Shown here piece by piece: positions 1 through 5,684 of a stretch of DNA of 5,684 nucleotides. The position numbers and the translations under genes are program-made. Numbering within the stretch: the stretch's first letter is position 1; every line of letters starts with the position of its first letter. The stretch spans positions 1 to 5,684 of the forward strand of contig QYQC01000069.1 of assembly GCA_007280315.1 (NCBI GenBank), read 5' to 3'. The notes beneath the pieces are model-generated. The model worked only from the letters and a program-made list of their open reading frames with translations. It was not told where the DNA came from and searched no databases. Origin of the DNA: Betaproteobacteria bacterium. GTDB taxonomy: Bacteria; Pseudomonadota; Gammaproteobacteria; Burkholderiales; SG8-39.

Positions 1-74
1 CAATGGCGTCGACCGACCGTCCATATGCGTCTGACCCGGCCGACCACAATCATGGATACTTGAGATAAATACAC

Positions 75-125
75 ATGCTCCTACCTTCGGTGCGTTTTGG
101 GAGATACTTCGTTCTTCCGCCATGA
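75..125 (+). CDS. Possible 16-residue upstream ORF overlapping the synthase start
   Basis: An ATG at 75 opens a 16-codon frame (MLLPSVRFGRYFVLPP) whose TGA at 123-125 overlaps the synthase ATG at 122-124 as ATGA. The synthase has no clear Shine-Dalgarno sequence of its own, so translation could be coupled. The mini-ORF has only a weak GAGA (62-65) upstream, so it may be chance. Confidence 0.2.
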   Translation: MLLPSVRFGRYFVLPP

Positions 126-1300
126 CCCGCTTCCTTGGTATGCCACACGTCGCATTTTCGCCGGCAGATGCAGTGCGCACCGGTGGCCGCGAATTGCTCG
201 CGGAGGCGTTGAGGTCCAGTCGCGCGCGTACTCTTGAACAACTCGATGCCTTCGTGGCCGCCCTTGGCCAGAGCCTGGTCGTGCCCTACTCGCCGCAGCT
301 CAACCCGCCGCTCTGGGAGATCGGACATGTGGGCTGGTTTCAGGATTTCTGGATCGCCCGCAACCGTCAGCGTGCGCGTGGCATCGCCTGCGATCCCGGC
401 CACCTGCGCCCTGCGGGCCGACTGCCCGGCGCCGATGCACTCTACAACTCCAGCACAGTCGCGCATCAGTCGCGGTGGCACCTGCCCTTGCCGGACATTG
501 CCCAGACCCGTGCTTATCTTGTTGAGGGACTGGCAGAGACGCTCGGGCTGATGTCACAACTACCCGAGTCGCACGAGTCGCAAGATAACCTTTACTTCTA
601 CCGCCTGGCCCTTTTCCATGAATACATGCACGGGGAAGCGGCTGCTTACATGGCGCAGGCGCTGGATATCCCCCTGCCAGGTTGGGCCGCCACGTCCATG
701 CCGCAACCTTCAGGCACATTGCGGTTCCCCACCGCCCACCGAACGCTGGGCTACGACGGCTCGGGCTTTGCGTTTGACAATGAACTGAGCGTTCATGAGG
801 TGGTGATACCCGGCTTCGAAATCGATGCAGGGGTGGTGACCTGGGAGCGTTATTTGCCCTTCATCGAAACCACCAGCCGCCCACCGCCACCTTACTTGCG
901 TCAGGCTCGGGGCGCTTGGCAGCAATGTGTTTTCGGTCACTGGCAAACGCTCGCGCTCGATGCGCCTGCCATGCATGTGAACTGGTACGACGCCGATGCG
1001 TGGTGCCGCTGGGCCGGGCGTCGCCTGCCCAGCGAAGCTGAATGGGAATATGCCGCGCGGACCAATCCCGGGTTTTGCTGGGGCGCTGCATGGGAATGGA
1101 CGTCCAGCCGCTTTCTGGCTTACCCGGGTTTTCGCCCTCACCCCTACGTCGACTATTCAGCGCCGTGGTTTGGTGACCGCTACGTACTCCGGGGTGCCGG
1201 GCCGGCGACTTCGCCACGCATGGCGCACCCGTGCTACCGAAATTTTTTCACGCCGGAACGCAACGACATTTACGCCGGGTTTCGCAGTTGCTCGTTATGA
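122..1300 (+). CDS. senA: EgtB/SenA-family non-heme iron enzyme, probable selenoneine synthase
   Basis: This 392-residue protein has the two-part architecture of sulfoxide/selenoxide synthases. An N-terminal DinB-like helical domain (about 20-185) carries a likely iron triad: His69 in WEIGHVGWF, and His166 and His170 in FHEYMH. A C-terminal FGE-sulfatase domain (about 220-392) contains VNWYDADAWCRWAGRRLPSE at 286-305 and WEWTSS at 324-329. Known family chemistry: EgtB joins hercynine to gamma-Glu-Cys or Cys, whereas SenA joins hercynine to a selenosugar on the way to selenoneine. The C-terminus (HPCYRNFFTPERNDIYAGFR, 369-388) resembles the SenA-type signature as I recall it and differs from the FRNWDYPxRRQIFxGFR-like end of classical EgtB, so I favour SenA; EgtB remains possible. 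ATG122 is the only in-frame ATG after the upstream stop except codon 7, and it lacks a clear Shine-Dalgarno sequence. The gene converges on egtD, whose product would make its substrate. Oddity: RGAG (357-360) replaces the usual RGGS. Confidence 0.85.
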   Translation: MTRFLGMPHVAFSPADAVRTGGRELLAEALRSSRARTLEQLDAFVAALGQSLVVPYSPQLNPPLWEIGHVGWFQDFWIARNRQRARGIACDPGHLRPAGRLPGADALYNSSTVAHQSRWHLPLPDIAQTRAYLVEGLAETLGLMSQLPESHESQDNLYFYRLALFHEYMHGEAAAYMAQALDIPLPGWAATSMPQPSGTLRFPTAHRTLGYDGSGFAFDNELSVHEVVIPGFEIDAGVVTWERYLPFIETTSRPPPPYLRQARGAWQQCVFGHWQTLALDAPAMHVNWYDADAWCRWAGRRLPSEAEWEYAARTNPGFCWGAAWEWTSSRFLAYPGFRPHPYVDYSAPWFGDRYVLRGAGPATSPRMAHPCYRNFFTPERNDIYAGFRSCSL

Positions 1301-2284
1301 ATTCGGCTCCCTTGCCGTTGCTCGGCGGGCGCTTGCCAGAAACACCGCAAACCATTCGCGCTCGTCGGTCCAGTGGCGCGTGCCGGTAAAACCCGCCTGA
1401 GCAAGCAATTCGGCGAAATCCGCGACCCGCCATTTGTAGGAATTCTCGGTGTGGATGCGCTGCCCCTTGGCAAAGCGGCGTTCGCCACCGGTCCAGCGCA
1501 CGGTACTTTCCCGATTCGCTTCCAGATGCATTTCGATGCGTGACGCCGTGCGGTTGAAGAAAGCCACATGCCGCCAGTCGTCGAGCCGAAAGTCGCTGCC
1601 AAGCAGACGGTTGACGTGCAGCAGCAGGTTGCGATTGAACGCCGCGGTCACACCGAGCGAATCGTCGTAGGCGGATTCCAGGATATCCGCCGGCTTGGCC
1701 AGATCGACGCCGATCAGCAGGGCCCCACCCTGTGCCGCCTGATGCATCTGGAGCAACAACCGCAGCGATTCGGCCGGGTCGAAATTGCCGATGCTCGATC
1801 CAGCATAGAAGATCAACCTCGGACCGTCGCCGCTCTGGGCCGGCAGGACAAGCCGGCGTGAAAAATCCATGCCTATGCCGATCAAGTCCATGGCCGGGTG
1901 CCGGCGTTGCAGGTGCTCGAGTGCGTGCGCGAGATAGTCGACGGAAATATCCACGGCGACATAGCGCTGCACCCCAAACAGCGCAAACAGCCGCGCGGCC
2001 TTTTCGCAATTGCCGGCGCCCAGATCCACCCAGGTCGATGCGCCTCCCATGCCGGCAGCCGCCGCGGCGATGGCCTCGCCATGGCGGGCAAAAATCGCCG
2101 CTTCGGTGCGCGTCGGGTAGTATTCGGGCAGTTCCGTGATCGCGGAAAACAGGCGCGCGCCGAGCGCATCGTAAAAATGTTTGGGCGCAATGCTCGCCGT
2201 CTCGGCGCAGAGTGCGTGTATCAGTTCGGCGCGCCAGGCGGCCGGATCGCCGTGATCAATTTGCAGAAAGCAGGGAGTCTTCAT
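1295..2284 (-). CDS. egtD: L-histidine N-alpha-methyltransferase (hercynine synthase)
   Basis: EgtD transfers three methyl groups from SAM to the alpha-amino group of histidine, making hercynine, the precursor of ergothioneine and selenoneine. It is cytoplasmic. From the ATG at 2284 the protein has 329 residues, close to the roughly 320 usual for the family. Visible landmarks are FYDALG (Tyr38), LPEYYPTRTE (Tyr56), the SAM-binding loop DLGAGNCEKA (from Asp87), VAVDIS (Asp112), GSSIGNF (Asn167), GVDLAKP (from 192) and HTENSYKW (Glu280, Ser282). These line up almost residue for residue with the histidine-binding residues known from mycobacterial EgtD (Tyr39, Tyr56, Asn166, Glu282, Ser284). The frame stays open upstream to a TTG at 2371, but that would add 29 residues without family resemblance, so ATG2284 is preferred; its ribosome site is weak. 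Its TAA stop lies inside the last codons of the convergent synthase gene. Confidence 0.95.
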   Translation of the reverse strand: MKTPCFLQIDHGDPAAWRAELIHALCAETASIAPKHFYDALGARLFSAITELPEYYPTRTEAAIFARHGEAIAAAAAGMGGASTWVDLGAGNCEKAARLFALFGVQRYVAVDISVDYLAHALEHLQRRHPAMDLIGIGMDFSRRLVLPAQSGDGPRLIFYAGSSIGNFDPAESLRLLLQMHQAAQGGALLIGVDLAKPADILESAYDDSLGVTAAFNRNLLLHVNRLLGSDFRLDDWRHVAFFNRTASRIEMHLEANRESTVRWTGGERRFAKGQRIHTENSYKWRVADFAELLAQAGFTGTRHWTDEREWFAVFLASARRATAREPNS

Positions 2285-2379
2285 CGTAGCCCAGGACACG
2301 CATCCGTGGGACGCCAAATCGCGGACCGCGGCGTGATAACCATCGGCAGTCGGCAGAGCAACATCGGGCAACGTCCAAT

Positions 2380-2409
2380 TTGAACCATTAGCGCATTGTG
2401 CCGTATTCT
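2380..2409 (+). promoter_or_regulatory. Candidate sigma70 promoter for the fused transporter gene
   Basis: TTGAAC at 2380-2385 and TATTCT at 2404-2409 each match 4 of 6 consensus positions and are 18 bp apart. They lie 50 bp upstream of the preferred ATG at 2459 in the divergent intergenic region shared with egtD. This is a pattern match by eye and could be chance. I found no equally good pair for egtD on the other strand. Confidence 0.3.
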
Positions 2410-2458
2410 GTTGGTCCTAGCCCCGCGCCTTGAAGCGCGTCCCACTCACGCCGAAGAC

Positions 2459-3961
2459 ATGAACCCGAAAACCGACCGATCCGGCTCGAAACGGCATGCC
2501 ATCCTTGCTTGTGGCCTTATGCTGGTGGGCTCGCTGGCATGGGGGCAGGATATTCTGCGCATCGGCTCCAAACGCTTTACGGAATCCTACATTCTGGCGC
2601 AGGTTTTGGCGCAGACCGCGGCGCCACATGCTGCCGTCGAGGTTTTGCCCGGCCTTGGCAATACCGCGATAGTCTATGCCGCATTGCGCGCCGGCAGTAT
2701 CGATGCTTACCCCGAATACGCAGGCACCATTGCCCAGGAGATTCTGAAAGACAACCAGGTCGCGTCTTTGCAGGCGATGCGCGATCGGCTCCAGCCTCTG
2801 GGTTTGGGCGTGGATATTCCACTGGGCTTCAATGATGGCTACGCGCTGGCCATGCGCGCCGATACGGCCGGCAAGCTGGGTATCAACTCATTGGCGGATC
2901 TGGCCCGCCACCCTGAGCTGCGCCTCGGTCTCAGCAATGAGTTCATCGGTCGTGCCGACGGCTGGGGCGGGTTGGCCAGGCGCTACGGCCTGGTGCAAAA
3001 GCCTCTCGGACTGGATCACGGCCTCGCCTATGACGCGGTGGCGGCGGCGCAGGTGGATGTGATCGATATCTACACCACCGATGCGAAGATCAACCACCTG
3101 GGTTTGCGGGTGCTGGCGGACGATGCAGGCTATTTCCCGCGCTACGATGCCGTAGTGCTGTACCGGCTCGATGTGCCGCAACGATTTCCGGCCGCCTGGT
3201 CCGCAATGCAGCGCTTGGCCGGCAGTATTGACGAGACGGCGATGATCGCGATGAACGCCAAGGCAGAGCTGCAAGGCAGCGGATTCGAAGCGATCGCCAG
3301 GGAACATCTGGCGGGATCGCGGACGGGCAATGAGATGCCTCCGGGTTTCTGGCACAAACTGCTCGGGCCGGATCTGTTGCGTCTGACGCTACAGCATCTG
3401 AGCCTGGTGTTGAGTTCCGTCGGTCTGGCGGTATTGATCGGGGTGCCGCTGGCGGTGCTGGTGGCGCCGCATGGTGGCTTGCGTAGCGTGGTTCTGGGTA
3501 CCTGCGGCATATTGCAGACGGTGCCTTCGCTGGCGCTCCTGGCGGTGCTGATTTCATGGATCGATCGCATCGGCAGCGTCCCGGCCCTGATTGCGCTGAC
3601 GCTCTATGCGCTGCTGCCCATTATGCGCAATACCTGCACCGGCCTGGCGGAAGTACCGGCCGGCCTCACCTTGGCAGGCATGGCACTGGGATTGACCCGC
3701 TTGCAGCGCCTGCGTTTCATCGAGCTGCCGCTGAGCTTTCCCACCATCATTGCCGGCGTCCGCACCGCCACCAGCATCGCCGTCGGCACCGCCACGCTTG
3801 CCGCTTTCATCGGCGCCGGCGGCTATGGTGAACGCATCGTCACCGGTCTGGCCTTGAACGACAAAGAATTGCTGATGGCGGGTGCCTTGCCTGCCGCGGC
3901 GCTGGCCTTGTTGTTTGAAGGCGCCTTCGGCGTGTTTGGGATGACTCGGCAACGCGGCTAA
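2459..3961 (+). CDS. Fused periplasmic substrate-binding/ABC permease protein (osmoprotectant/EgtU type)
   Basis: This 500-residue protein joins two halves of an ABC importer. It starts with a Sec signal peptide: a Lys/Arg-rich n-region, hydrophobic residues about 15-28, and probable cleavage after AWG (29). A substrate-binding domain of the OpuAC/ProX type (about 32-285) follows, with IGSKRFTESYILAQ near its start, PGLGNTA and SIDAYPEYAGT (80-90). The C-terminal part (about 300-500) is a permease with about five membrane segments (near 312-336, 342-366, 373-389, 430-452, 471-494) and an EAA-like loop from Glu398 to IELP (421-424) that docks the ATPase. Known relatives import glycine betaine, choline, carnitine or, for EgtU, ergothioneine. 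The gene is divergent from egtD, which favours a trimethylammonium-betaine ligand such as ergothioneine or hercynine, but the ligand cannot be read from sequence. No cognate ATPase gene adjoins it. The frame is open to a TTG at 2396; ATG2459 is preferred because it gives a normal signal peptide. Confidence 0.9.
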   Translation: MNPKTDRSGSKRHAILACGLMLVGSLAWGQDILRIGSKRFTESYILAQVLAQTAAPHAAVEVLPGLGNTAIVYAALRAGSIDAYPEYAGTIAQEILKDNQVASLQAMRDRLQPLGLGVDIPLGFNDGYALAMRADTAGKLGINSLADLARHPELRLGLSNEFIGRADGWGGLARRYGLVQKPLGLDHGLAYDAVAAAQVDVIDIYTTDAKINHLGLRVLADDAGYFPRYDAVVLYRLDVPQRFPAAWSAMQRLAGSIDETAMIAMNAKAELQGSGFEAIAREHLAGSRTGNEMPPGFWHKLLGPDLLRLTLQHLSLVLSSVGLAVLIGVPLAVLVAPHGGLRSVVLGTCGILQTVPSLALLAVLISWIDRIGSVPALIALTLYALLPIMRNTCTGLAEVPAGLTLAGMALGLTRLQRLRFIELPLSFPTIIAGVRTATSIAVGTATLAAFIGAGGYGERIVTGLALNDKELLMAGALPAAALALLFEGAFGVFGMTRQRG

Positions 3962-3971
3962 CCTCTTTATT

Positions 3972-4003
3972 ACCGCTGGACCGAGCGTGAGGTCCCGGGC
4001 GGT
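3972..4003. terminator. Imperfect hairpin between convergent genes, possible bidirectional terminator
   Basis: The 42-bp gap between the transporter stop and the peroxiredoxin stop contains an inverted repeat. ACCGC (3972-3976) pairs with GCGGT (3999-4003), and GGACC (3978-3982) pairs with GGTCC (3991-3995), around an 8-nt loop and an asymmetric internal loop. Neither strand has a following T-tract, so it is not a classical intrinsic terminator. It may still end transcription or protect 3' ends of the two convergent messages. Confidence 0.35.
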
Positions 4004-4615
4004 TCACCGGCTCGGAGTCGATTGCCTGCCTTTCGCCACTTGTTGTACCACCGCAAGCGCTTTTTCGACGTTTTCCGCCGGTGCAAGTCCCCCGATGGTT
4101 GAAACAATCTTCCCGTTTGGGGTAACGACAAACGTCGTACGCTCGGCAAACCCGTGGTCGATCTCGACTCCACGCGTATCCTTAATGCCCGCCTTGGCAT
4201 TTCGCACCGTCAATTCAAATGACTTGGCAATGCTGCCATCGGCATCGGATGCAACGGGAACCTTTCCGGCACAGTAATCCGGATCGGCGGAGAAGTCATT
4301 GAGTCGCGCAATGCTATCGAGGGATACGCCGATGATGGTTGTATTTGCGGCAGCGAACTTGTCATGGCGGACGGCAAATTCATGCGCTTGAATGTTGCAT
4401 CCCTGGGTGTACGCCGAAGGAAAAAAATAGACGACCACAGGGCCCTTGCCAAGCGCGTCCTTCAACGAGAATTTGAAGGCCTTGCCGGCGAGGGAGGCCT
4501 GCGCTTTGAACTCGGGAGCCAGGTCGCCTTCCTTCAAGGCGGCCAGCGCAACCTGCGCAAACCCTATCGGCAGCAGGCCAAACAACAGAATGGCGGTTCT
4601 ACGAAATGTCTTCAT
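4004..4615 (-). CDS. Exported peroxiredoxin, PrxQ/BCP type
   Basis: This is a thiol peroxidase that reduces hydrogen peroxide or organic hydroperoxides, here probably in the periplasm. The 203-residue protein begins with a Sec signal peptide (MKTFRR, then a hydrophobic stretch, then QVALA, about residues 1-25). The thioredoxin-fold AhpC/TSA domain starts at LKEGDLAPEF. The active-site motif PSAYTQGC fits PxxxTxxC, with peroxidatic Cys73 and Thr70, and ERTTFVV supplies the conserved Arg159. A second cysteine, Cys115 in DPDYCAGK, lies 42 residues later and could be the resolving Cys of an atypical 2-Cys enzyme; BCP proteins more often have it five residues away. The start is ATG4615, with AGGA (4624-4627 on the plus strand, read in reverse) 8 nt upstream; an in-frame TTG at 4639 is less likely. 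It converges on the transporter gene. Its electron donor is unknown. Confidence 0.92.
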   Translation of the reverse strand: MKTFRRTAILLFGLLPIGFAQVALAALKEGDLAPEFKAQASLAGKAFKFSLKDALGKGPVVVYFFPSAYTQGCNIQAHEFAVRHDKFAAANTTIIGVSLDSIARLNDFSADPDYCAGKVPVASDADGSIAKSFELTVRNAKAGIKDTRGVEIDHGFAERTTFVVTPNGKIVSTIGGLAPAENVEKALAVVQQVAKGRQSTPSR

Positions 4616-4711
4616 GGCGGTATTCCTGGTCAGATGCAACGATAGTCATGGGAATCGTCGGCGTCGCTTATGGCTGCCCTTACTCGAACTTGAACGGTAT
4701 AGTACAGGCAA

Positions 4712-4776
4712 CTGCCCGATTCCAGGGCCGCATCCGCGAATTCCGACGTTTGGGAATTTCGCTCGTACACGGGCAG
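4712..4776. repeat. Nested inverted repeats
   Basis: Outer arms CTGCCCG (4712-4718) and CGGGCAG (4770-4776) are perfect 7-bp complements. Within them, CGAATTCC (4737-4744) pairs with GGAATT plus CG (4753-4758, 4760-4761) with one bulged T, leaving an 8-nt loop. The element could fold on either strand as RNA, or be a protein-binding site between the divergent genes. Repeats this short can arise by chance. Confidence 0.3.
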
Positions 4777-4820
4777 GGCAGGCTCGTCCGGCTTCCAAAA
4801 GCGAGGACAGGGAGTGGCAA

Positions 4821-4859
4821 ATGAAACTGGCAACGCCGGTTGCAAAGTGTTGCGAGTGA
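4821..4859 (+). CDS. Candidate 12-residue leader peptide with tandem cysteines
   Basis: The ORF reads MKLATPVAKCCE and is preceded by AGGGAG (4809-4814) with a 6-nt spacer, the best ribosome site in the window. Its Cys-Cys codons (TGT TGC) fall two codons before the stop. It ends 52 nt before the preferred start of the oligopeptide ABC ATPase gene. The downstream spacer has CCCC (4871-4874), which could pair either with GGG (4879-4881) or with the ATPase's GGGG (4901-4904); both pairings are short. A role as a cysteine-sensing leader is inference; the ORF could be fortuitous. Confidence 0.35.
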   Translation: MKLATPVAKCCE

Positions 4860-4911
4860 AAGTCGGGAAACCCCTTTTGGGCGATGAATCGACGCGCTGC
4901 GGGGCGGGAAC

Positions 4912-5684
4912 TTGACTGCCTTGCTGGAAGTAAGCGGCTTGCGCACCTGCTTCAAGCTGGAAAGCGGCGGCGAGTTCGCCGCGGTGGACGGCGTCAGCTT
5001 CTCGGTCGATGCCGGTCGTACGCTCGGCATCGTCGGCGAATCCGGATGCGGCAAGAGCGTGACATCGCTGTCCGTTATGGGCTTGCTGCCGAAAGGACAG
5101 GGCCGAATCGCCGCCGGGTCGATCCGTTTCGAAGGCACCGACCTCGCCACCCTGACGCCGGCCGAGATGCGCGCCTTGCGCGGCAACCGGATAGCGATGA
5201 TCTTTCAGGAGCCTATGACCTCGCTGAATCCCGCGTTCAGCATTGGCGACCAGTTGATCGAGGGCATCCGCTGTCACCGCGACCTCAGCCACGAGCAAGC
5301 GCGGGCGCACGCAATCGAGATGTTGCGGCGGGTCCGGATTCCATCCCCGGAGCAGCGCATCGATGAGTATCCGCACAAACTGTCGGGCGGAATGCGTCAA
5401 CGCGTGATGATCGCGATGGCGCTGTCATGCGAGCCGCGGTTACTGATTGCGGATGAACCGACGACCGCGCTCGACGTCACCATTCAGGCCCAAGTACTCG
5501 ACCTGATGCGCACCCTGCGCGGGGAGACCGGCACCGCGATCATCCTGATCACTCATGACCTGGGCGTGATCGCCGAGCTTGCCGACGAGGTCGTGGTCAT
5601 GTATGCCGGCCTGATCGTCGAGCGTGCCAGCGTCGAGCGTCTGTTTGCGTTTCCGCAGCATCCTTACACCATCGGTTTGCTGGG
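4912..5684 (+). CDS. Oligopeptide/dipeptide ABC transporter ATP-binding protein, DppD/OppD type (3' partial)
   Basis: This is the nucleotide-binding subunit that powers import of peptides, or related solutes such as nickel chelates or glutathione, at the cytoplasmic face of the membrane. The window contains the first 257 codons; the frame is still open at the right edge, against roughly 320-330 residues in the family. Visible motifs are Walker A GESGCGKS (42-49), Q-loop IFQEPMTSLNP (97-107), signature LSGGMRQR (157-164), Walker B LLIADEP (177-183), D-loop TALD (185-188) and H-loop His215. QHPYTIGLL (249-257) opens the oligo_HPY C-terminal extension typical of DppD/OppD/GsiA proteins. An in-frame TGA at 4885 limits the start. 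TTG4912 gives a family-like beginning (MTALLEVSGLRT) with GGGG (4901-4904) 7 nt upstream; TTG4921 is the alternative. It is not of the OpuBA/ProV class, so it is an unlikely partner of the fused permease at 2459. The substrate is not deducible. Confidence 0.93.
   Translation, partial: MTALLEVSGLRTCFKLESGGEFAAVDGVSFSVDAGRTLGIVGESGCGKSVTSLSVMGLLPKGQGRIAAGSIRFEGTDLATLTPAEMRALRGNRIAMIFQEPMTSLNPAFSIGDQLIEGIRCHRDLSHEQARAHAIEMLRRVRIPSPEQRIDEYPHKLSGGMRQRVMIAMALSCEPRLLIADEPTTALDVTIQAQVLDLMRTLRGETGTAIILITHDLGVIAELADEVVVMYAGLIVERASVERLFAFPQHPYTIGLL

Larger units (their letters stand above)
4616..4911. other. Divergent intergenic/leader region between peroxiredoxin and ABC ATPase genes
   Basis: These 296 bp separate two divergent genes and contain no ordinary-size gene on either strand. 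They hold the peroxiredoxin ribosome site (4624-4627), a nested pair of inverted repeats (4712-4776), a short ORF with a strong ribosome site (4821-4859) and the G-rich ribosome site of the ATPase (4901-4904). No convincing -35/-10 pair was found. A TATAGT at 4698-4703 resembles a -10 box but has no good -35. Confidence 0.6.

Noticed and set aside
1..68. Possible tail of an upstream gene, or start of a divergent gene at the left edge
   Set aside because: Short frames run to stops at 61-63 (frame 1) and 66-68 (frame 3), and a minus-strand ATG lies at 24-22. Fewer than 25 codons are visible, with no recognisable motif, so no gene can be supported.
1301..1345. Terminator for the synthase gene
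   Set aside because: Only a 4-bp stem (GCCG/CGGC) is visible, with no T-tract, and it lies inside egtD coding sequence.
1248..2009. Minus-strand open frame of 253 codons
   Set aside because: It overlaps egtD in another frame, is rich in Arg/Ala/Pro runs typical of out-of-frame GC-rich DNA, and matches no family I recognise.
3554..3952. Minus-strand open frame of 132 codons within the transporter gene
   Set aside because: It is antisense to the permease membrane segments; its Gln/Gly/Ala-rich composition is what the complement of hydrophobic codons gives.
4884..5366. Plus-strand ATG-started frame of 160 codons at the start of the ATPase gene
   Set aside because: It is out of frame with the ABC motifs. 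The ATPase frame begins at TTG, which makes this ATG frame look attractive to gene finders, but its product is Arg-rich and without recognisable domains.
4630..5400. Minus-strand open frame of 256 codons antisense to the ABC ATPase
   Set aside because: It is opposite a gene with every ABC ATPase motif intact and shows no domain features itself; a high-GC antisense shadow.
4912..5684. ATPase partner for the fused permease at 2459
   Set aside because: Its oligo_HPY-type C-terminus and Walker/Q-loop context match peptide transporters, not the OpuBA/ProV class, and a convergent peroxiredoxin gene separates the two.

Overview
The window is a GC-rich, densely coding bacterial segment, probably from a proteobacterium. 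That placement is inference from high GC, Sec-type exported proteins and gene content; I cannot name a genus. It holds four complete protein genes and one gene cut by the right edge.

Left part (122-2284): a convergent pair for thiol/selenol-histidine metabolism. On the plus strand is a DinB-like plus FGE-sulfatase fold protein of the EgtB/SenA superfamily; its C-terminal signature looks more like selenoneine synthase SenA than classical EgtB. On the minus strand is EgtD, the SAM-dependent histidine trimethyltransferase that makes hercynine, with all the diagnostic residues I could look for. The two genes overlap tail to tail by 6 bp. Together they would supply hercynine and then attach selenium or sulfur to its imidazole ring. 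Partner genes (senB/senC, or egtA/egtC/egtE) are not in the window but could lie left of position 1.

Middle (2285-3961): a 174-bp divergent intergenic region separates egtD from a gene for a Sec-exported substrate-binding domain fused to an ABC permease. It belongs to the glycine betaine/choline/osmoprotectant family that also includes the ergothioneine importer EgtU. No ATPase gene of that system is adjacent. Its position back to back with egtD makes a role in uptake of ergothioneine, selenoneine or a trimethylammonium precursor a reasonable hypothesis, not a demonstrated one.

Right part (4004-5684): a minus-strand, signal-peptide-bearing peroxiredoxin of the PrxQ/BCP type follows convergently. 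Then comes a gene-poor leader of about 296 bp and the first 257 codons of a plus-strand DppD/OppD-type oligopeptide ABC transporter ATPase, probably starting at TTG. In the leader, a 12-codon ORF with a strong Shine-Dalgarno sequence and tandem cysteine codons just before its stop could be a regulatory leader peptide.

No rRNA, tRNA, CRISPR array, insertion sequence or attachment site was seen. The possible new biology is the compact senA-like/egtD/importer arrangement and the Cys-Cys leader ORF; both rest partly on inference.
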